This document shows positions 1 to 8,213 of a stretch of DNA of 64,000 nt, piece after piece. This DNA comes from Fictibacillus macauensis ZFHKF-1 (lineage in GTDB: Bacteria; Bacillota; Bacilli; Bacillales; Fictibacillaceae): NCBI RefSeq assembly GCF_000269865.1, contig NZ_AKKV01000020.1, forward strand, positions 62,001-126,000, written 5' to 3'. Below the pieces are notes generated by a model. It was not told where the DNA came from. It saw only the letters and a list, made by a program, of their open reading frames with translations, and searched no databases. Every line of letters starts with the position of its first letter. Within the stretch, counting starts at the first letter, position 1. A program made the position numbers and the translations under genes.

Positions 1-28
1 TCGAATTATTAGCATTCATGAAGAGTAA
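1..28 (+). CDS. 3' end of an unidentified upstream gene (partial)
   Basis: One frame reads RIISIHEE and then a TAA stop at 26-28. A rho-independent terminator follows at once, which suggests that a plus-strand gene ends here. Only eight codons are in the window, so no family can be assigned. Another frame stays open to 83 but would run through the terminator, so it is less likely. Confidence 0.25.
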
Positions 29-63
29 AGGGCAAGCCCTAGAGGTTAGGGCTGTCCTTTTTC
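29..63 (+). terminator. Rho-independent terminator of the upstream gene
   Basis: AGCCCTA (35-41) pairs with TAGGGCT (47-53). Weaker outer pairing adds a few base pairs, and CCTTTTT follows. Confidence 0.7.
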
Positions 64-137
64 TAAAAAATCAGTTAAAATAACGTTTAACATGAAATAC
101 CTCCTCCATAGGTCTACCGTTTCGAAAAGTACCATAA

Positions 138-166
138 TTTACAGATTCTAGCCTCTGGGCTATACT
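138..166 (+). promoter_or_regulatory. Sigma-A type promoter of the MerR/B12 regulator
   Basis: TTTACA (138-143) and TATACT (161-166) are separated by 17 bases. The start codon is 36 bases downstream of the -10, with a TTGGAGG ribosome-binding site in between. Confidence 0.6.
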
Positions 167-201
167 TAAAGAGAACAATCAGCTATTGGAGGATATAGGA
201 A

Positions 202-1122
202 ATGGCTTTACAACAAGGAAAATACAATATTAAAGCCGTGTCAAAAATGCTAGGCATTCAAGCGGGAACGTTACGAGCTTGGGAACGAAGATACGCCATC
301 ATTGAACCGAAACGAAATGAGGCAGGACACCGGCTTTACACAGATGAACATATCTATATCATCAAATGGCTTATGAACAAAGTGGAGCAAGGGTTTACCA
401 TTAGTCAAGCTGTCGATTTGTTAGAACATAAAGAGCATAGCTTTAAAGAAGAAGTAACGACGGATTCCAAACAACATCAAGATTATGCTAAACAATTAGC
501 GGACGAGCTCTTACGGGCGTTGTTAGCATTTGACGAAAATCAAGCAAAGGAAGTACTTGACCGCGCTTTTAGTTTGTTTTCCATTGAGAAAGTAGCGATT
601 GATGTCCTCGGTTCGTTGCTCGTACAAATCGGTCATCTATGGGAACGACGCGAGATTACCGTTGCTCATGAACATTACGCAAGCTCGTTCTTAAAAGCAA
701 AAATCGGAAACGTCATGTACCATTTACCGGTTGATCGTTATTTACCTAAAGTAATAGCTGTCTGTGGCTTGCAAGAAACGCATGAACTTGGGCTGCTTAT
801 TTTTACTTTATTTCTTCGTCAGCGAGGCTTTCCCGTTATATATCTTGGAGAAGGCATCCCGCCAGAAGATCTTCCTATTGTAGTAGAGGAGGTAGAGGCG
901 AAATGGGTATTCGTATCATGCACGATGGGCGAGTACGCGCTCCAAACGACACAATGGTTAGCACAAACGAAGGCACACTATCCAGCGCTTCAAATTGGGG
1001 TTGGTGGTCCTGGAATTGAATATTTATCCAATGATATAAAAAATAAATTTAAAGACATGATAATAGGGAATACAAAATCTGAGTGGGAAGATTGGATTCA
1101 CCAATCGTTGAAAGAAAACTAA
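202..1122 (+). CDS. MerR-family regulator with cobalamin-binding domain (CarH/LitR-like)
   Basis: Predicted DNA-binding regulator, 306 aa. Residues about 8-75 are a MerR winged helix (AGTLRAWERRY, GHRLYTDEH). Residues about 90-175 are the four-helix cap found in B12-binding regulators. The rest is a Rossmann-like cobalamin-binding domain. Visible motifs are W147-x9-E157-H158, E192-T-H194-x-x-G197 and a GG at 268-269. In CarH/LitR photoreceptors the Wx9EH motif caps the upper face of adenosylcobalamin and the His of ExHxxG is the lower ligand, so light-sensitive repression is a reasonable inference. The start is fixed by TTGGAGG. The gene has its own promoter, and a likely one upstream of mecB separates it from that gene. 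Targets cannot be seen. It could instead respond to B12 without light. Confidence 0.85.
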   Translation: MALQQGKYNIKAVSKMLGIQAGTLRAWERRYAIIEPKRNEAGHRLYTDEHIYIIKWLMNKVEQGFTISQAVDLLEHKEHSFKEEVTTDSKQHQDYAKQLADELLRALLAFDENQAKEVLDRAFSLFSIEKVAIDVLGSLLVQIGHLWERREITVAHEHYASSFLKAKIGNVMYHLPVDRYLPKVIAVCGLQETHELGLLIFTLFLRQRGFPVIYLGEGIPPEDLPIVVEEVEAKWVFVSCTMGEYALQTTQWLAQTKAHYPALQIGVGGPGIEYLSNDIKNKFKDMIIGNTKSEWEDWIHQSLKEN

Positions 1123-1211
1123 CGACCGCTTCTTAACTCATTATCACCAACTTTCTTAAGAGTCATATAGTGTAGTAAGAGAAGCGGAATCGATCGTAAG
1201 GGGGACTAGAA

Positions 1212-1802
1212 ATGCGGGTAGAGCGATTAACTTATAATAAAATCAAAATCTTCCTAACGTTTGATGACTTAAAAGAACGCGGCATATCCAAGGATGAAAT
1301 ATGGCAGGATATTCCTAAAGTTCATCAGCTATTCCGGGACATGATGACAGAAGCAGACGATGAAGTCGGCTTTAAAGCAGATGGTCCCATTGCCGTCGAA
1401 GTTTTTGCTTTACCGGCCCAAGGAATGGTGGTCATTGTGACAAAAGGACACAACGAATATGAATTAGAAGACGATTATGATGAAGATTATATCGAAATGC
1501 AAGTAACGATGGATGAGAGTGACGAAATTTTCTATGAATTTTCATCGTTTGAAGATGTAATTTCTTTAGCGAAACGTCTACAGCCACTAGCGATTGCTGG
1601 CGGAATTCTCTATTCGTTTGAAAATCGTTTTTATTTAAAGTTTGATGAACAAGACTTTCATCACCTCGAACTAGATACATTGATCGCTTTGCTTGCTGAA
1701 TTCGGTAGTTCTTCCACCATAACAAGTTATCGCGTAATGGAGTATGGAAAAGAACTGATGAATGCGGATGCTATCTCGATGGTTAATAAACATTTTAACT
1801 AA
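1212..1802 (+). CDS. mecB: Adaptor protein MecA-family, YpbH/MecB type
   Basis: Adaptor that hands substrates to the ClpC AAA+ unfoldase (ClpCP protease), 196 aa, close to the 194 aa of B. subtilis YpbH. The N-terminal part (MRVERLTYNKIKIFLTFDDL) matches the substrate-binding domain of the MecA family. An acidic linker (about 85-100, rich in D and E) leads to the C-terminal ClpC-binding domain. The ribosome-binding site is AAGGGGG, 8 bases before ATG. It lies in the ypbH position of the conserved order, which is why I call it the MecB paralogue and not MecA. A terminator follows directly, so it appears monocistronic. Confidence 0.88.
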   Translation: MRVERLTYNKIKIFLTFDDLKERGISKDEIWQDIPKVHQLFRDMMTEADDEVGFKADGPIAVEVFALPAQGMVVIVTKGHNEYELEDDYDEDYIEMQVTMDESDEIFYEFSSFEDVISLAKRLQPLAIAGGILYSFENRFYLKFDEQDFHHLELDTLIALLAEFGSSSTITSYRVMEYGKELMNADAISMVNKHFN

Positions 1803-1829
1803 ACTCTCAGTGATGCTGGGAGTTTTTTT
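1802..1829 (+). terminator. Terminator of mecB
   Basis: AACTCTCAG (1802-1810) pairs with CTGGGAGTT (1816-1824), followed by a T run. It overlaps the end of the mecB coding region. Confidence 0.85.
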
Positions 1830-1864
1830 ATGTCGCGTAGAACAAAGAGATTTAAAGTTGAGCG

Positions 1865-1893
1865 TTACACAGCCCGTTAATACATGGTATGAT
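1865..1893 (+). promoter_or_regulatory. Promoter of ddl
   Basis: TTACAC (1865-1870), 17 bases, then TATGAT (1888-1893) preceded by TG (extended -10). Confidence 0.55.
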
Positions 1894-1961
1894 AGATAAG
1901 ATTTCCTTAGAGAAGAGAAGCACAAAAAGGGAATATTTTCATGTAGGAGTGGAGTAAAAAA

Positions 1962-2882
1962 ATGAAAATTGCAGTATTGTATGGTGGGGTATCCGCTGAG
2001 CGCGAAGTATCATTATCAACAGGTAAACAAATGATGACAGCGCTACAAGAAAAAGGCCATGAAGTAGTCGGTGTTGATTTTCATCCTGATCGCCTACAAG
2101 AAATCATTGCACTAGACGTAGACATGGTTGTACTCGGTCTTCATGGTAAATATGGAGAAGACGGACGCTTGCAAAGCGTGCTAGATATGCTGAAGCTTCC
2201 CTATGTTGGATCTGGTGTTATGGCATCCGCACTTGCTATGGATAAAGCTCGCTCAAAACAATTTTTCCAAGGAGCTGGCATTCGCACGGCGAAAGAGCTT
2301 GTTCTTGATCGTAAATTGTATAAAGAAGCACAAGTGGAGACATTAGAATTCGGGTTCCCAGCTGTTGTGAAGCCGAATCATGAAGGTTCCACGATTGGTC
2401 TGACGATTGCACAATCGCTAGCAGACTTAAAAGCTGGAATTGAGACAGCTTTTAAGCATGATACGACAGTATTAGTCGAAGAATTTATAGCTGGAACGGA
2501 AGTTACCGTTGCCGTTATGGGCGGAAAAGGCGCGGTTCGTGCTCTTCCTGTTGTTGAAATTGTTCCAAAAAACACATACTACGATTATGAATCAAAATAT
2601 GCAGCAGGTGGCTCTGAACATTTTGTTCCCGCACGCCTTGATGAAGCAACAACTGCTCTTTTACAAAAGCAAGCAGTTCAAGCGCACGAAGCGCTCGGCT
2701 GTGAAGTTTATTCACGTGTTGACTTTATTGTGCCTCCTGATGGAAGTGCACCTGTTATTCTTGAAGTAAATACATTGCCAGGGATGACACCAACAAGCTT
2801 ATTTCCAGACGCAGCAAGAGAAATCGGGCTGTCCTATCCTGACATGATGGAAGAACTTATTACCTTATCACTGAATAAATAA
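1962..2882 (+). CDS. ddl: D-alanine--D-alanine ligase (short DdlB type)
   Basis: ATP-dependent ligase that makes D-Ala-D-Ala for peptidoglycan, cytosolic, ATP-grasp fold. At 306 aa it matches the short E. coli DdlB form; B. subtilis Ddl is about 354 aa. The N-terminal D-Ala site has SAEREVSL with E13. KPNHEGSTIG carries S143, and the omega loop YESKY ends in Tyr213, the residue typical of D-Ala-D-Ala rather than D-Ala-D-lactate ligases. It sits alone between mecB and gudB with its own promoter, not next to murF as in B. subtilis. It may be the only Ddl or a second copy; the window cannot tell. Confidence 0.92.
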   Translation: MKIAVLYGGVSAEREVSLSTGKQMMTALQEKGHEVVGVDFHPDRLQEIIALDVDMVVLGLHGKYGEDGRLQSVLDMLKLPYVGSGVMASALAMDKARSKQFFQGAGIRTAKELVLDRKLYKEAQVETLEFGFPAVVKPNHEGSTIGLTIAQSLADLKAGIETAFKHDTTVLVEEFIAGTEVTVAVMGGKGAVRALPVVEIVPKNTYYDYESKYAAGGSEHFVPARLDEATTALLQKQAVQAHEALGCEVYSRVDFIVPPDGSAPVILEVNTLPGMTPTSLFPDAAREIGLSYPDMMEELITLSLNK

Positions 2883-2887
2883 TAAAG

Positions 2888-2916
2888 GAGCCTCCCTGCA
2901 CTAATGAAGGGGGGCT
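2888..2916 (+). terminator. Possible weak terminator after ddl
   Basis: AGCCTCCCT pairs with AGGGGGGCT around a ten-base loop, but no clear T run follows. Termination here is uncertain. Confidence 0.35.
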
Positions 2917-2946
2917 ATCCAACCTTTATTCTAGGCGTATCTTCAC

Positions 2947-2960
2947 CGTAAGCGCTTACT
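2947..2960 (+). promoter_or_regulatory. Candidate cre site (CcpA) upstream of gudB
   Basis: GTAAGCGCTTAC (2948-2959) is a perfect 12-bp palindrome. The 14-mer differs from the cre consensus TGNAANCGNWNNCW only at its first base. CcpA represses rocG-type glutamate dehydrogenase in B. subtilis, which makes the assignment plausible. Confidence 0.5.
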
Positions 2961-2983
2961 TTTTTGCGAAGCTTTGAGAAAAA

Positions 2984-3002
2984 TTCCTTCTCATAGAAGG
3001 AA
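2984..3002 (+). promoter_or_regulatory. Operator-like inverted repeat in the gudB promoter
   Basis: TTCCTTCT (2984-2991) and AGAAGGAA (2995-3002) form an 8-bp perfect inverted repeat around CAT. It covers the position expected for the -35, since a -10 TATACT lies at 3011-3016. The binding protein is unknown. Confidence 0.4.
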
Positions 3003-3069
3003 CAAAGGTGTATACTGTCACTGAAGATGGACTAAACTTTAGAGGTGACAATCAATGGGAGGTAAAACA

Positions 3070-4350
3070 ATGACTGCCCCAAATGCAGCAGATCACAAAT
3101 CAGATAACCACGAAAATAACAACGTGCTAACCGCTACGCAATCCGTAATTGGTGAAGCGCTTGATAAATTAGGCTATCCTGAAGAAGTGTATGAACTTTT
3201 AAAAGAACCAATTCGCATGCTAACCGTACGTATTCCAGTGAAAATGGATGATGGGTCTACGAAAATCTTTACAGGTTATCGTTCGCAACATAACGATTCT
3301 GTAGGACCAACAAAAGGTGGCGTACGTTTTCATCCAAATGTAACAGAAACAGAAGTGAAAGCACTTTCTATTTGGATGAGTCTAAAAGCTGGCATTGTTG
3401 ACTTACCTTACGGCGGCGGAAAAGGCGGAATTATTTGTGACCCGCGCAACATGTCGTTTCGAGAGTTAGAACGGTTAAGTCGTGGCTACGTTCGTGCCAT
3501 TTCTCAGCTCGTAGGACCAACAAAAGATATTCCAGCTCCAGATGTATTTACAAACTCACAAATTATGGCCTGGATGATGGACGAGTATAGTCGCATTCGC
3601 GAGTTTGATTCTCCTGGTTTTATTACAGGAAAACCACTTGTACTTGGTGGCTCACACGGACGTGAAACAGCGACAGCAAAAGGTGTTACCATCTGTATTC
3701 GTGAAGCGGCAGCTAAGCGAGGCTTCTCTATAGAAGGAGCACGTGTTGTCATTCAAGGATTCGGAAACGCAGGTAGCTTCTTAGCGAAATTTATGCATGA
3801 TTCTGGTGCTAAAGTCATCGGTATTTCTGATGCATATGGTGCGCTTCATGATCCAGAAGGATTAGATATTGATTACTTATTGGATCGTCGTGATAGTTTC
3901 GGAACGGTTACGAAATTATTTAAAGATACGATTTCTAATAAAGAATTGTTAGAGCTTGATTGTGACATTCTTGTACCAGCTGCGATTGAAAATCAAATTA
4001 CAGCAGAAAATGCTCACAATATTAAAGCATCGATTGTTGTTGAAGCAGCAAATGGTCCGACAACACTTGAAGGAACAAAAATTCTAACAGAGCGCGGCAT
4101 TTTGCTCGTACCAGACGTGTTAGCGAGCGCTGGTGGTGTAACCGTTTCCTACTTCGAATGGGTTCAAAATAACCAAGGGTATTACTGGACAGAAGAAGAA
4201 GTGGAACAAAAGCTTGAAACTGTTATGGTGAAATCTTTTAACAACGTTTACACAACATCAACGAACAGAAAAGTAAATATGCGTCTCGCTGCCTACATGG
4301 TTGGTGTTCGCAAAATGGCGGAAGCGTCACGCTTTAGAGGCTGGATTTAA
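3070..4350 (+). CDS. gudB: NAD-type glutamate dehydrogenase (GudB/RocG family)
   Basis: Catabolic oxidative deamination of glutamate to 2-oxoglutarate and ammonia. It is 426 aa from the ATG at 3070, which has GGGAGG 7 bases upstream; an ATG at 3055 has no such site. Visible features are the dimerisation-domain glutamate site PYGGGKGGI with its catalytic Lys, the following proton-relay region ([17 protein letters not shown]) and the NAD-binding [14 protein letters not shown]. Length and position match B. subtilis GudB. I see no in-frame duplication of the kind that makes GudB cryptic in laboratory B. subtilis. A cre-like palindrome and a second inverted repeat lie in the promoter, suggesting catabolite control more like RocG. 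Confidence 0.93.
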   Translation: MTAPNAADHKSDNHENNNVLTATQSVIGEALDKLGYPEEVYELLKEPIRMLTVRIPVKMDDGSTKIFTGYRSQHNDSVGPTKGGVRFHPNVTETEVKALSIWMSLKAGIVDLPYGGGKGGIICDPRNMSFRELERLSRGYVRAISQLVGPTKDIPAPDVFTNSQIMAWMMDEYSRIREFDSPGFITGKPLVLGGSHGRETATAKGVTICIREAAAKRGFSIEGARVVIQGFGNAGSFLAKFMHDSGAKVIGISDAYGALHDPEGLDIDYLLDRRDSFGTVTKLFKDTISNKELLELDCDILVPAAIENQITAENAHNIKASIVVEAANGPTTLEGTKILTERGILLVPDVLASAGGVTVSYFEWVQNNQGYYWTEEEVEQKLETVMVKSFNNVYTTSTNRKVNMRLAAYMVGVRKMAEASRFRGWI

Positions 4351-4370
4351 ATATTTTGCAAAATAAGTGG

Positions 4371-4403
4371 AAATCCCCTATCATCATGGATAGGGGATTT
4401 TTT
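4371..4403 (+). terminator. Terminator of gudB
   Basis: AAATCCCCTATC (4371-4382) pairs perfectly with GATAGGGGATTT (4389-4400), followed by Ts. Confidence 0.9.
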
Positions 4404-4512
4404 CATGCCTTTTAACAGTAGAAGCAGTAGAAAAAACAGTGAAAATGCATAAGTATGTAAGAAGAAACGAACGGTAAGAAGGAAACAAGCAAGAAGCAGG
4501 AGATGGATAGGT

Positions 4513-5481
4513 ATGTATGATGTTTGTATTATAGGCGGAGGTCCATGTGGTTTAGCCGCAGCGATCGCAGTGAAAGAGCGCGGACTGTCCTACGTTGTCA
4601 TTGAAAAAGGGAATATTGTAGATTCCATATATCGGTATCCAACCCATCAAACGTTCTTTAGTACGAGTGAAAAGTTGGAAATAGGAAACATGCCATTTGT
4701 GAACGAAGAACGCAAGCCACGTCGCATTCACGCATTGACGTATTATCGAGAAGTGGCAAAGCGCAAAGCGCTCAATCTTCATACGTTTGAAAAGGTGGAA
4801 GAAGTAAGGAAAGATGATCAGAACATTTTCCACATAACGTCTGTAACTGAAAAAGGCAATTCTCGTTCCTATGAGGCGAAAGCCGTTATTGTGGCAACGG
4901 GCTATTATGACCATCCGAACTATATGGATATCCCAGGAGAAGCACAAAGTCATGTGTTTCACTATTTTAAAGAAGGTCATCCGTACTACGATAAAGACGT
5001 TGTCGTAATCGGTGGGAAAAATTCATCCATTGATACCGCACTTGAGCTACAGAAAGCAGGTGCTCGTGTGACCGTTCTATATCGAGGATCCGATTATTCA
5101 CCAAGTGTTAAACCGTGGGTATTGCCCGAATTTGTTTCTCACGTAAAAGCAGGAAATATTGCGATGCATTTTGAGGCAAATGTGACGGAAATCGGCTTGG
5201 AGGATTTGCAGTATGAACAGCATGGCAGCATGCACACGATTCCTGCGCAGTTTGTTTTTGCGATGACAGGCTATCACCCAGATCACAGCTTTTTGCAACA
5301 GATGGGTATTCACATTGATCGGAAAACGGGGCGACCAGAACATAATCCTGAAACGATGGAAACGAATATTGAAAATATCTTTATTTGTGGCGTCATAGCA
5401 GCCGGTAATAATGCGAATGAAATTTTTATTGAAAATGGAAGATTTCATGGTGAACGCATTGCACAAAAATTAACGACCTAA
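4513..5481 (+). CDS. ypdA: Bacillithiol disulfide reductase YpdA (Bdr)
   Basis: NADPH-dependent flavoprotein that reduces oxidised bacillithiol (BSSB), 322 aa. The N-terminal FAD Rossmann motif is IIGGGPCGLAAA with the family's conserved Cys at residue 12. A second dinucleotide motif, VVVIGGKNSS, lies near 164. The C-terminal FAD segment has NIFICGVIAAGNN. It is in the same place as in B. subtilis (after gudB) but stands alone here. The biosynthetic genes bshB1 and bshA lie about 39 kb downstream. Assignment is by family resemblance; other thioredoxin-reductase-like proteins share the fold. Confidence 0.88.
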   Translation: MYDVCIIGGGPCGLAAAIAVKERGLSYVVIEKGNIVDSIYRYPTHQTFFSTSEKLEIGNMPFVNEERKPRRIHALTYYREVAKRKALNLHTFEKVEEVRKDDQNIFHITSVTEKGNSRSYEAKAVIVATGYYDHPNYMDIPGEAQSHVFHYFKEGHPYYDKDVVVIGGKNSSIDTALELQKAGARVTVLYRGSDYSPSVKPWVLPEFVSHVKAGNIAMHFEANVTEIGLEDLQYEQHGSMHTIPAQFVFAMTGYHPDHSFLQQMGIHIDRKTGRPEHNPETMETNIENIFICGVIAAGNNANEIFIENGRFHGERIAQKLTT

Positions 5482-5484
5482 CAC

Positions 5485-5538
5485 AACGCTCATTTCTGCC
5501 TTTTAGCTGGTTCTAGCAGGCGAAAATGAGCGTTTTGT
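5485..5538 (+). terminator. Terminator of ypdA
   Basis: AACGCTCATTT (5485-5495) pairs with AAATGAGCGTT (5524-5534), followed by TTTGTTG. The inner part can pair further (GCC with GGC). Confidence 0.65.
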
Positions 5539-5561
5539 TGCGCTCATGTGAGAGGATAGTA

Positions 5562-5570
5562 TGGTATGAT
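5562..5570 (+). promoter_or_regulatory. Extended -10 promoter of ansA
   Basis: TGG TATGAT at 5562-5570, with no good -35 match. It lies 19 bases before the TTG start. Confidence 0.35.
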
Positions 5571-5588
5571 GAAACAGAGGTGAGTGTA

Positions 5589-6554
5589 TTGAAAAAAGTA
5601 GCGCTAATCACAACAGGTGGAACCATTGCGAGTAAACCAAATGAAACAACGGGCTTGCTCTCATCTGGAGCTTTAACAGGAGAAGAACTTGCTGAAATGA
5701 TTGCTCTCCCAAATGATATTGAGGTTGACATTCTTTCATTATTTCAAGTGCCTAGTATGCATATGACATTTGATCATTTACACGTCTTAAAAACAACGAT
5801 TGAAAAGCTCTATGAAGATGACTCGTTTGATGGAGTCGTCGTGACACATGGAACAGATAGTATTGAAGAAACGGCGTATTATTTAGATTTAACGGTGAGT
5901 GATGCACGAACGGTTGTTGTTACAGGCTCACAACGCTCACCAGGTGAAATTGGCAGTGATTCTTATAGTAACATTCGTCATGCCATCTATACCGCGTGTG
6001 AAGAACAGTTACAAGGCAGCGGAACGGTTGTTGTCTTTAACGAACGGATCTTTTCAGCACGTTATGTAAAAAAAGTGCATGCCTCAAATTTACAAGGCTT
6101 TAATTCGTTTGGTTTCGGTTATTTAGGCATTATTGATAACGATAAGGTCGTGGCGTATCAAAAACCGATTCAGCGTGAAAGCTTTACCTTGCAGGCCGAT
6201 CTTCCGGAAGTGGATATTATTAAATGTTATTTAGGCGCTACAGGCAAATTTATCGATGCTGCGGTTGCAAGTGGTGTAAAAGGCATTGTACTAGAAGGTG
6301 CCGGACGTGGCCAAGTGGCGCCACTGATGATGGCAAGCGTCGAACAAGCCATTGCCCAAGGCGTAAAAGTCGTAATTACAACTTCCTCAGAAGAAGGTCA
6401 AGTATATCCAACTTACGACTATTTAGGAAGTACGTATGATCTTGTAAGTCAAGGTGTCGTATTAGGAAAAGATTTTGATAGCAAGAAAGCACGCATTCGC
6501 TTAGCTGTGCTATTAGCATCTGGAGAAGCGGAGAACATCGCTTCCCGTTTTTAA
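5589..6554 (+). CDS. ansA: L-asparaginase (AnsA family)
   Basis: Hydrolyses L-asparagine to aspartate and ammonia, 321 aa. The catalytic Thr motif LITTGGTIAS is at residues 6-15, and the second triad motif THGTDSIEET is near residue 90. No signal peptide is seen, so it is likely cytosolic. The start is the TTG at 5589, with AGAGGTGAG 5 bases upstream. An upstream ATG at 5526 would extend into the promoter and is rejected. It is followed 26 bases later by prsW, perhaps in one transcript. B. subtilis has ansA elsewhere, so this position is a local difference. Confidence 0.9.
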   Translation: MKKVALITTGGTIASKPNETTGLLSSGALTGEELAEMIALPNDIEVDILSLFQVPSMHMTFDHLHVLKTTIEKLYEDDSFDGVVVTHGTDSIEETAYYLDLTVSDARTVVVTGSQRSPGEIGSDSYSNIRHAIYTACEEQLQGSGTVVVFNERIFSARYVKKVHASNLQGFNSFGFGYLGIIDNDKVVAYQKPIQRESFTLQADLPEVDIIKCYLGATGKFIDAAVASGVKGIVLEGAGRGQVAPLMMASVEQAIAQGVKVVITTSSEEGQVYPTYDYLGSTYDLVSQGVVLGKDFDSKKARIRLAVLLASGEAENIASRF

Positions 6555-6580
6555 AATTTTTAACAGAAATGAGGCCAACG

Positions 6581-7258
6581 ATGCTAGGAATTATTGCGGC
6601 AGGAATGGCGCCAGCACTTGCCTTGCTTTGTTTTTTTTATCTTAAGGATCAATATGAAACAGAGCCATTATCGGTTGTAATGCGGCTGTTTGTCGTCGGC
6701 ATGGTTCTCGTGTTTCCAGCAATGTTAGTAGACTTCGGTATGGCAGAAGAATTTTCATCAGCACATGTGTTGAACGCTTTTTTCGTTTCTCCAGTTGTTG
6801 AGGAAGGGTTAAAGTGGTGCATGGTGCTTCTGCTCATTTATAAGCATGCAGAATTTAATGAACCCTATGATGGCATCGTCTATAGTGTGGCTTTGTCGCT
6901 TGGCTTTGCATCGCTTGAAAATATCGTGTATTTATACGTGCATGGCGTCCATGAAGCGTTTTTGCGCAGCATTCTTCCAGTGTCAGGTCATGCGTTATTT
7001 GCCGTTATAAGTGGTTACTATGTTGGGAAAGCAAAGTTTTCAAGAAATCACAACAAATTGTTTTTGCTATTATCACTGCTCATTCCCGTTATCCTTCATA
7101 GTGTGTACAATTGGATTTTGGCAACTTTTACCCATGAATGGTTGTTCGTGATGCTTCCTTTCATGTTGTTTTTATGGTGGAATGGTTTACGAAAAGTGAA
7201 GAAAGCCAATGCGAGTAAGCGTGTCTGGCTTGCTCAACAAGAAAAAATAAGCTCATAG
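6581..7258 (+). CDS. prsW: Intramembrane glutamic protease PrsW
   Basis: Polytopic membrane protease, 225 aa, that makes the first cut in anti-sigma factor RsiW under antimicrobial-peptide and envelope stress. The conserved EExxxK motif is VVEEGLKW, and there are about seven hydrophobic segments from residue 1. The start at 6581 (MLGIIAAGMAP) aligns with the N terminus of B. subtilis PrsW and has TGAGG upstream; the ATG at 6569 is less suitable. Genes for sigW and rsiW are not in the window. The C terminus is basic and cytosolic-looking (LRKVKKANASK). Confidence 0.9.
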   Translation: MLGIIAAGMAPALALLCFFYLKDQYETEPLSVVMRLFVVGMVLVFPAMLVDFGMAEEFSSAHVLNAFFVSPVVEEGLKWCMVLLLIYKHAEFNEPYDGIVYSVALSLGFASLENIVYLYVHGVHEAFLRSILPVSGHALFAVISGYYVGKAKFSRNHNKLFLLLSLLIPVILHSVYNWILATFTHEWLFVMLPFMLFLWWNGLRKVKKANASKRVWLAQQEKISS

Positions 7259-7264
7259 TGATGC

Positions 7265-7297
7265 AACCGAACTAACAAATGTTGGTTCGGTTTTTTT
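7265..7297 (+). terminator. Terminator of prsW
   Basis: AACCGAAC and GTTCGGTT form the outer stem, extended inwards by AAC/GTT, followed by seven Ts. Confidence 0.9.
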
Positions 7298-7394
7298 ATG
7301 TAAGGAAAGAGTTGCCTTCGTATAAAAGAAGATTTTCTAACAAAACATAACTTTACCAACTATGTTACTAGCATGATTTTAGGAGGATGTATCT

Positions 7395-8201
7395 ATGAAA
7401 AGAAGAAGGCATTGGTTCTGCTCCATGCTTTTAGCGCTCATTATCATCATAGGAATGCAAGCTTTTACAGAAACACAAGCACACGCATTTTCAAATCAAG
7501 TGATTCAACGCGGGGCGACCGGAGATGATGTGATTGAACTACAAGCCCGCCTTCAATATAACGGTTATTTTAAAGGAGCCATTACGGGCGTCTTTAGCTG
7601 GAAAACGTATTGGGCATTACGAAATTTCCAACAAAAAAATGGCATGAAAGTCGACGGACTAGCCGGTAAAACAACGAAAGCACGTCTCATTCGGCAAACA
7701 AACTATAATAAAGCGCACGTTATGAAGCAGCTTCGTCAAGGACGAACGTATACGAATAATACGAAGCAAAATCAAGCTACACCAGCAAAAAAACAAGCAT
7801 CTGCAGGAAAAAAACCTGTACCGTCCAAAAATATTCCAGATGGTTTTTCACAAAATGATCTTAACTTAATGGCCAACGCTGTTTATGGTGAGGCACGCGG
7901 AGAGCCTTATATCGGTCAAGTAGGCGTAGCGGCGGTCATCATTAATCGCGTCAAAAGTGCCGAGTTTCCAAACACAGTGTCGGGTGTTATTTTCGAGCCT
8001 GGTGCTTTTACTGCTGTTTCAGATGGCCAAATTTATTTAACGCCAAATAATACTGCAAAAAAAGCGGTCATGGATGCCTTAAATGGCTGGGATCCTACCG
8101 GAGAAGCGCTGTATTACTTTAACCCCGATACCGCGACCTCTAGTTGGATTTGGACCCGGCCCCAAATTAAGAAAATAGGAAAGCATATTTATACTAAATA
8201 G
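7395..8201 (+). CDS. sleB: Spore cortex-lytic enzyme SleB
   Basis: Germination lytic transglycosylase that degrades muramic-lactam cortex, 268 aa. A signal peptide (about 1-31, FCSMLLALIIIIGMQAFTE then AHA) leads to a peptidoglycan-binding domain at about 36-100 (GATGDDVIELQARLQYNGY). A Lys/Gln-rich linker (115-150) is followed by the Hydrolase_2 catalytic domain from about 153, with the probable catalytic Glu in VYGEARGE. The ribosome-binding site AGGAGG is well placed. It is expected in the forespore and needs YpeB, whose gene follows after 12 bases. I found no convincing sigma-G promoter by eye. Confidence 0.95.
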   Translation: MKRRRHWFCSMLLALIIIIGMQAFTETQAHAFSNQVIQRGATGDDVIELQARLQYNGYFKGAITGVFSWKTYWALRNFQQKNGMKVDGLAGKTTKARLIRQTNYNKAHVMKQLRQGRTYTNNTKQNQATPAKKQASAGKKPVPSKNIPDGFSQNDLNLMANAVYGEARGEPYIGQVGVAAVIINRVKSAEFPNTVSGVIFEPGAFTAVSDGQIYLTPNNTAKKAVMDALNGWDPTGEALYYFNPDTATSSWIWTRPQIKKIGKHIYTK

Positions 8202-8213
8202 GAGGCGATTCTC

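Noticed and set aside
2881-3054. Additional small gene between ddl and gudB
   Set aside because: No frame with a start and ribosome-binding site was found; the stretch is explained by regulatory sequence.
3055-4350. Cryptic gudB with an internal 9-bp duplication, as in laboratory B. subtilis
   Set aside because: The active-site region and the total length look normal and I see no tandem 9-base repeat.
5526-5588. Longer asparaginase beginning at 5526, perhaps with a signal sequence
   Set aside because: The extra residues are charged rather than hydrophobic and overlap the promoter; the TTG at 5589 has a good ribosome-binding site.
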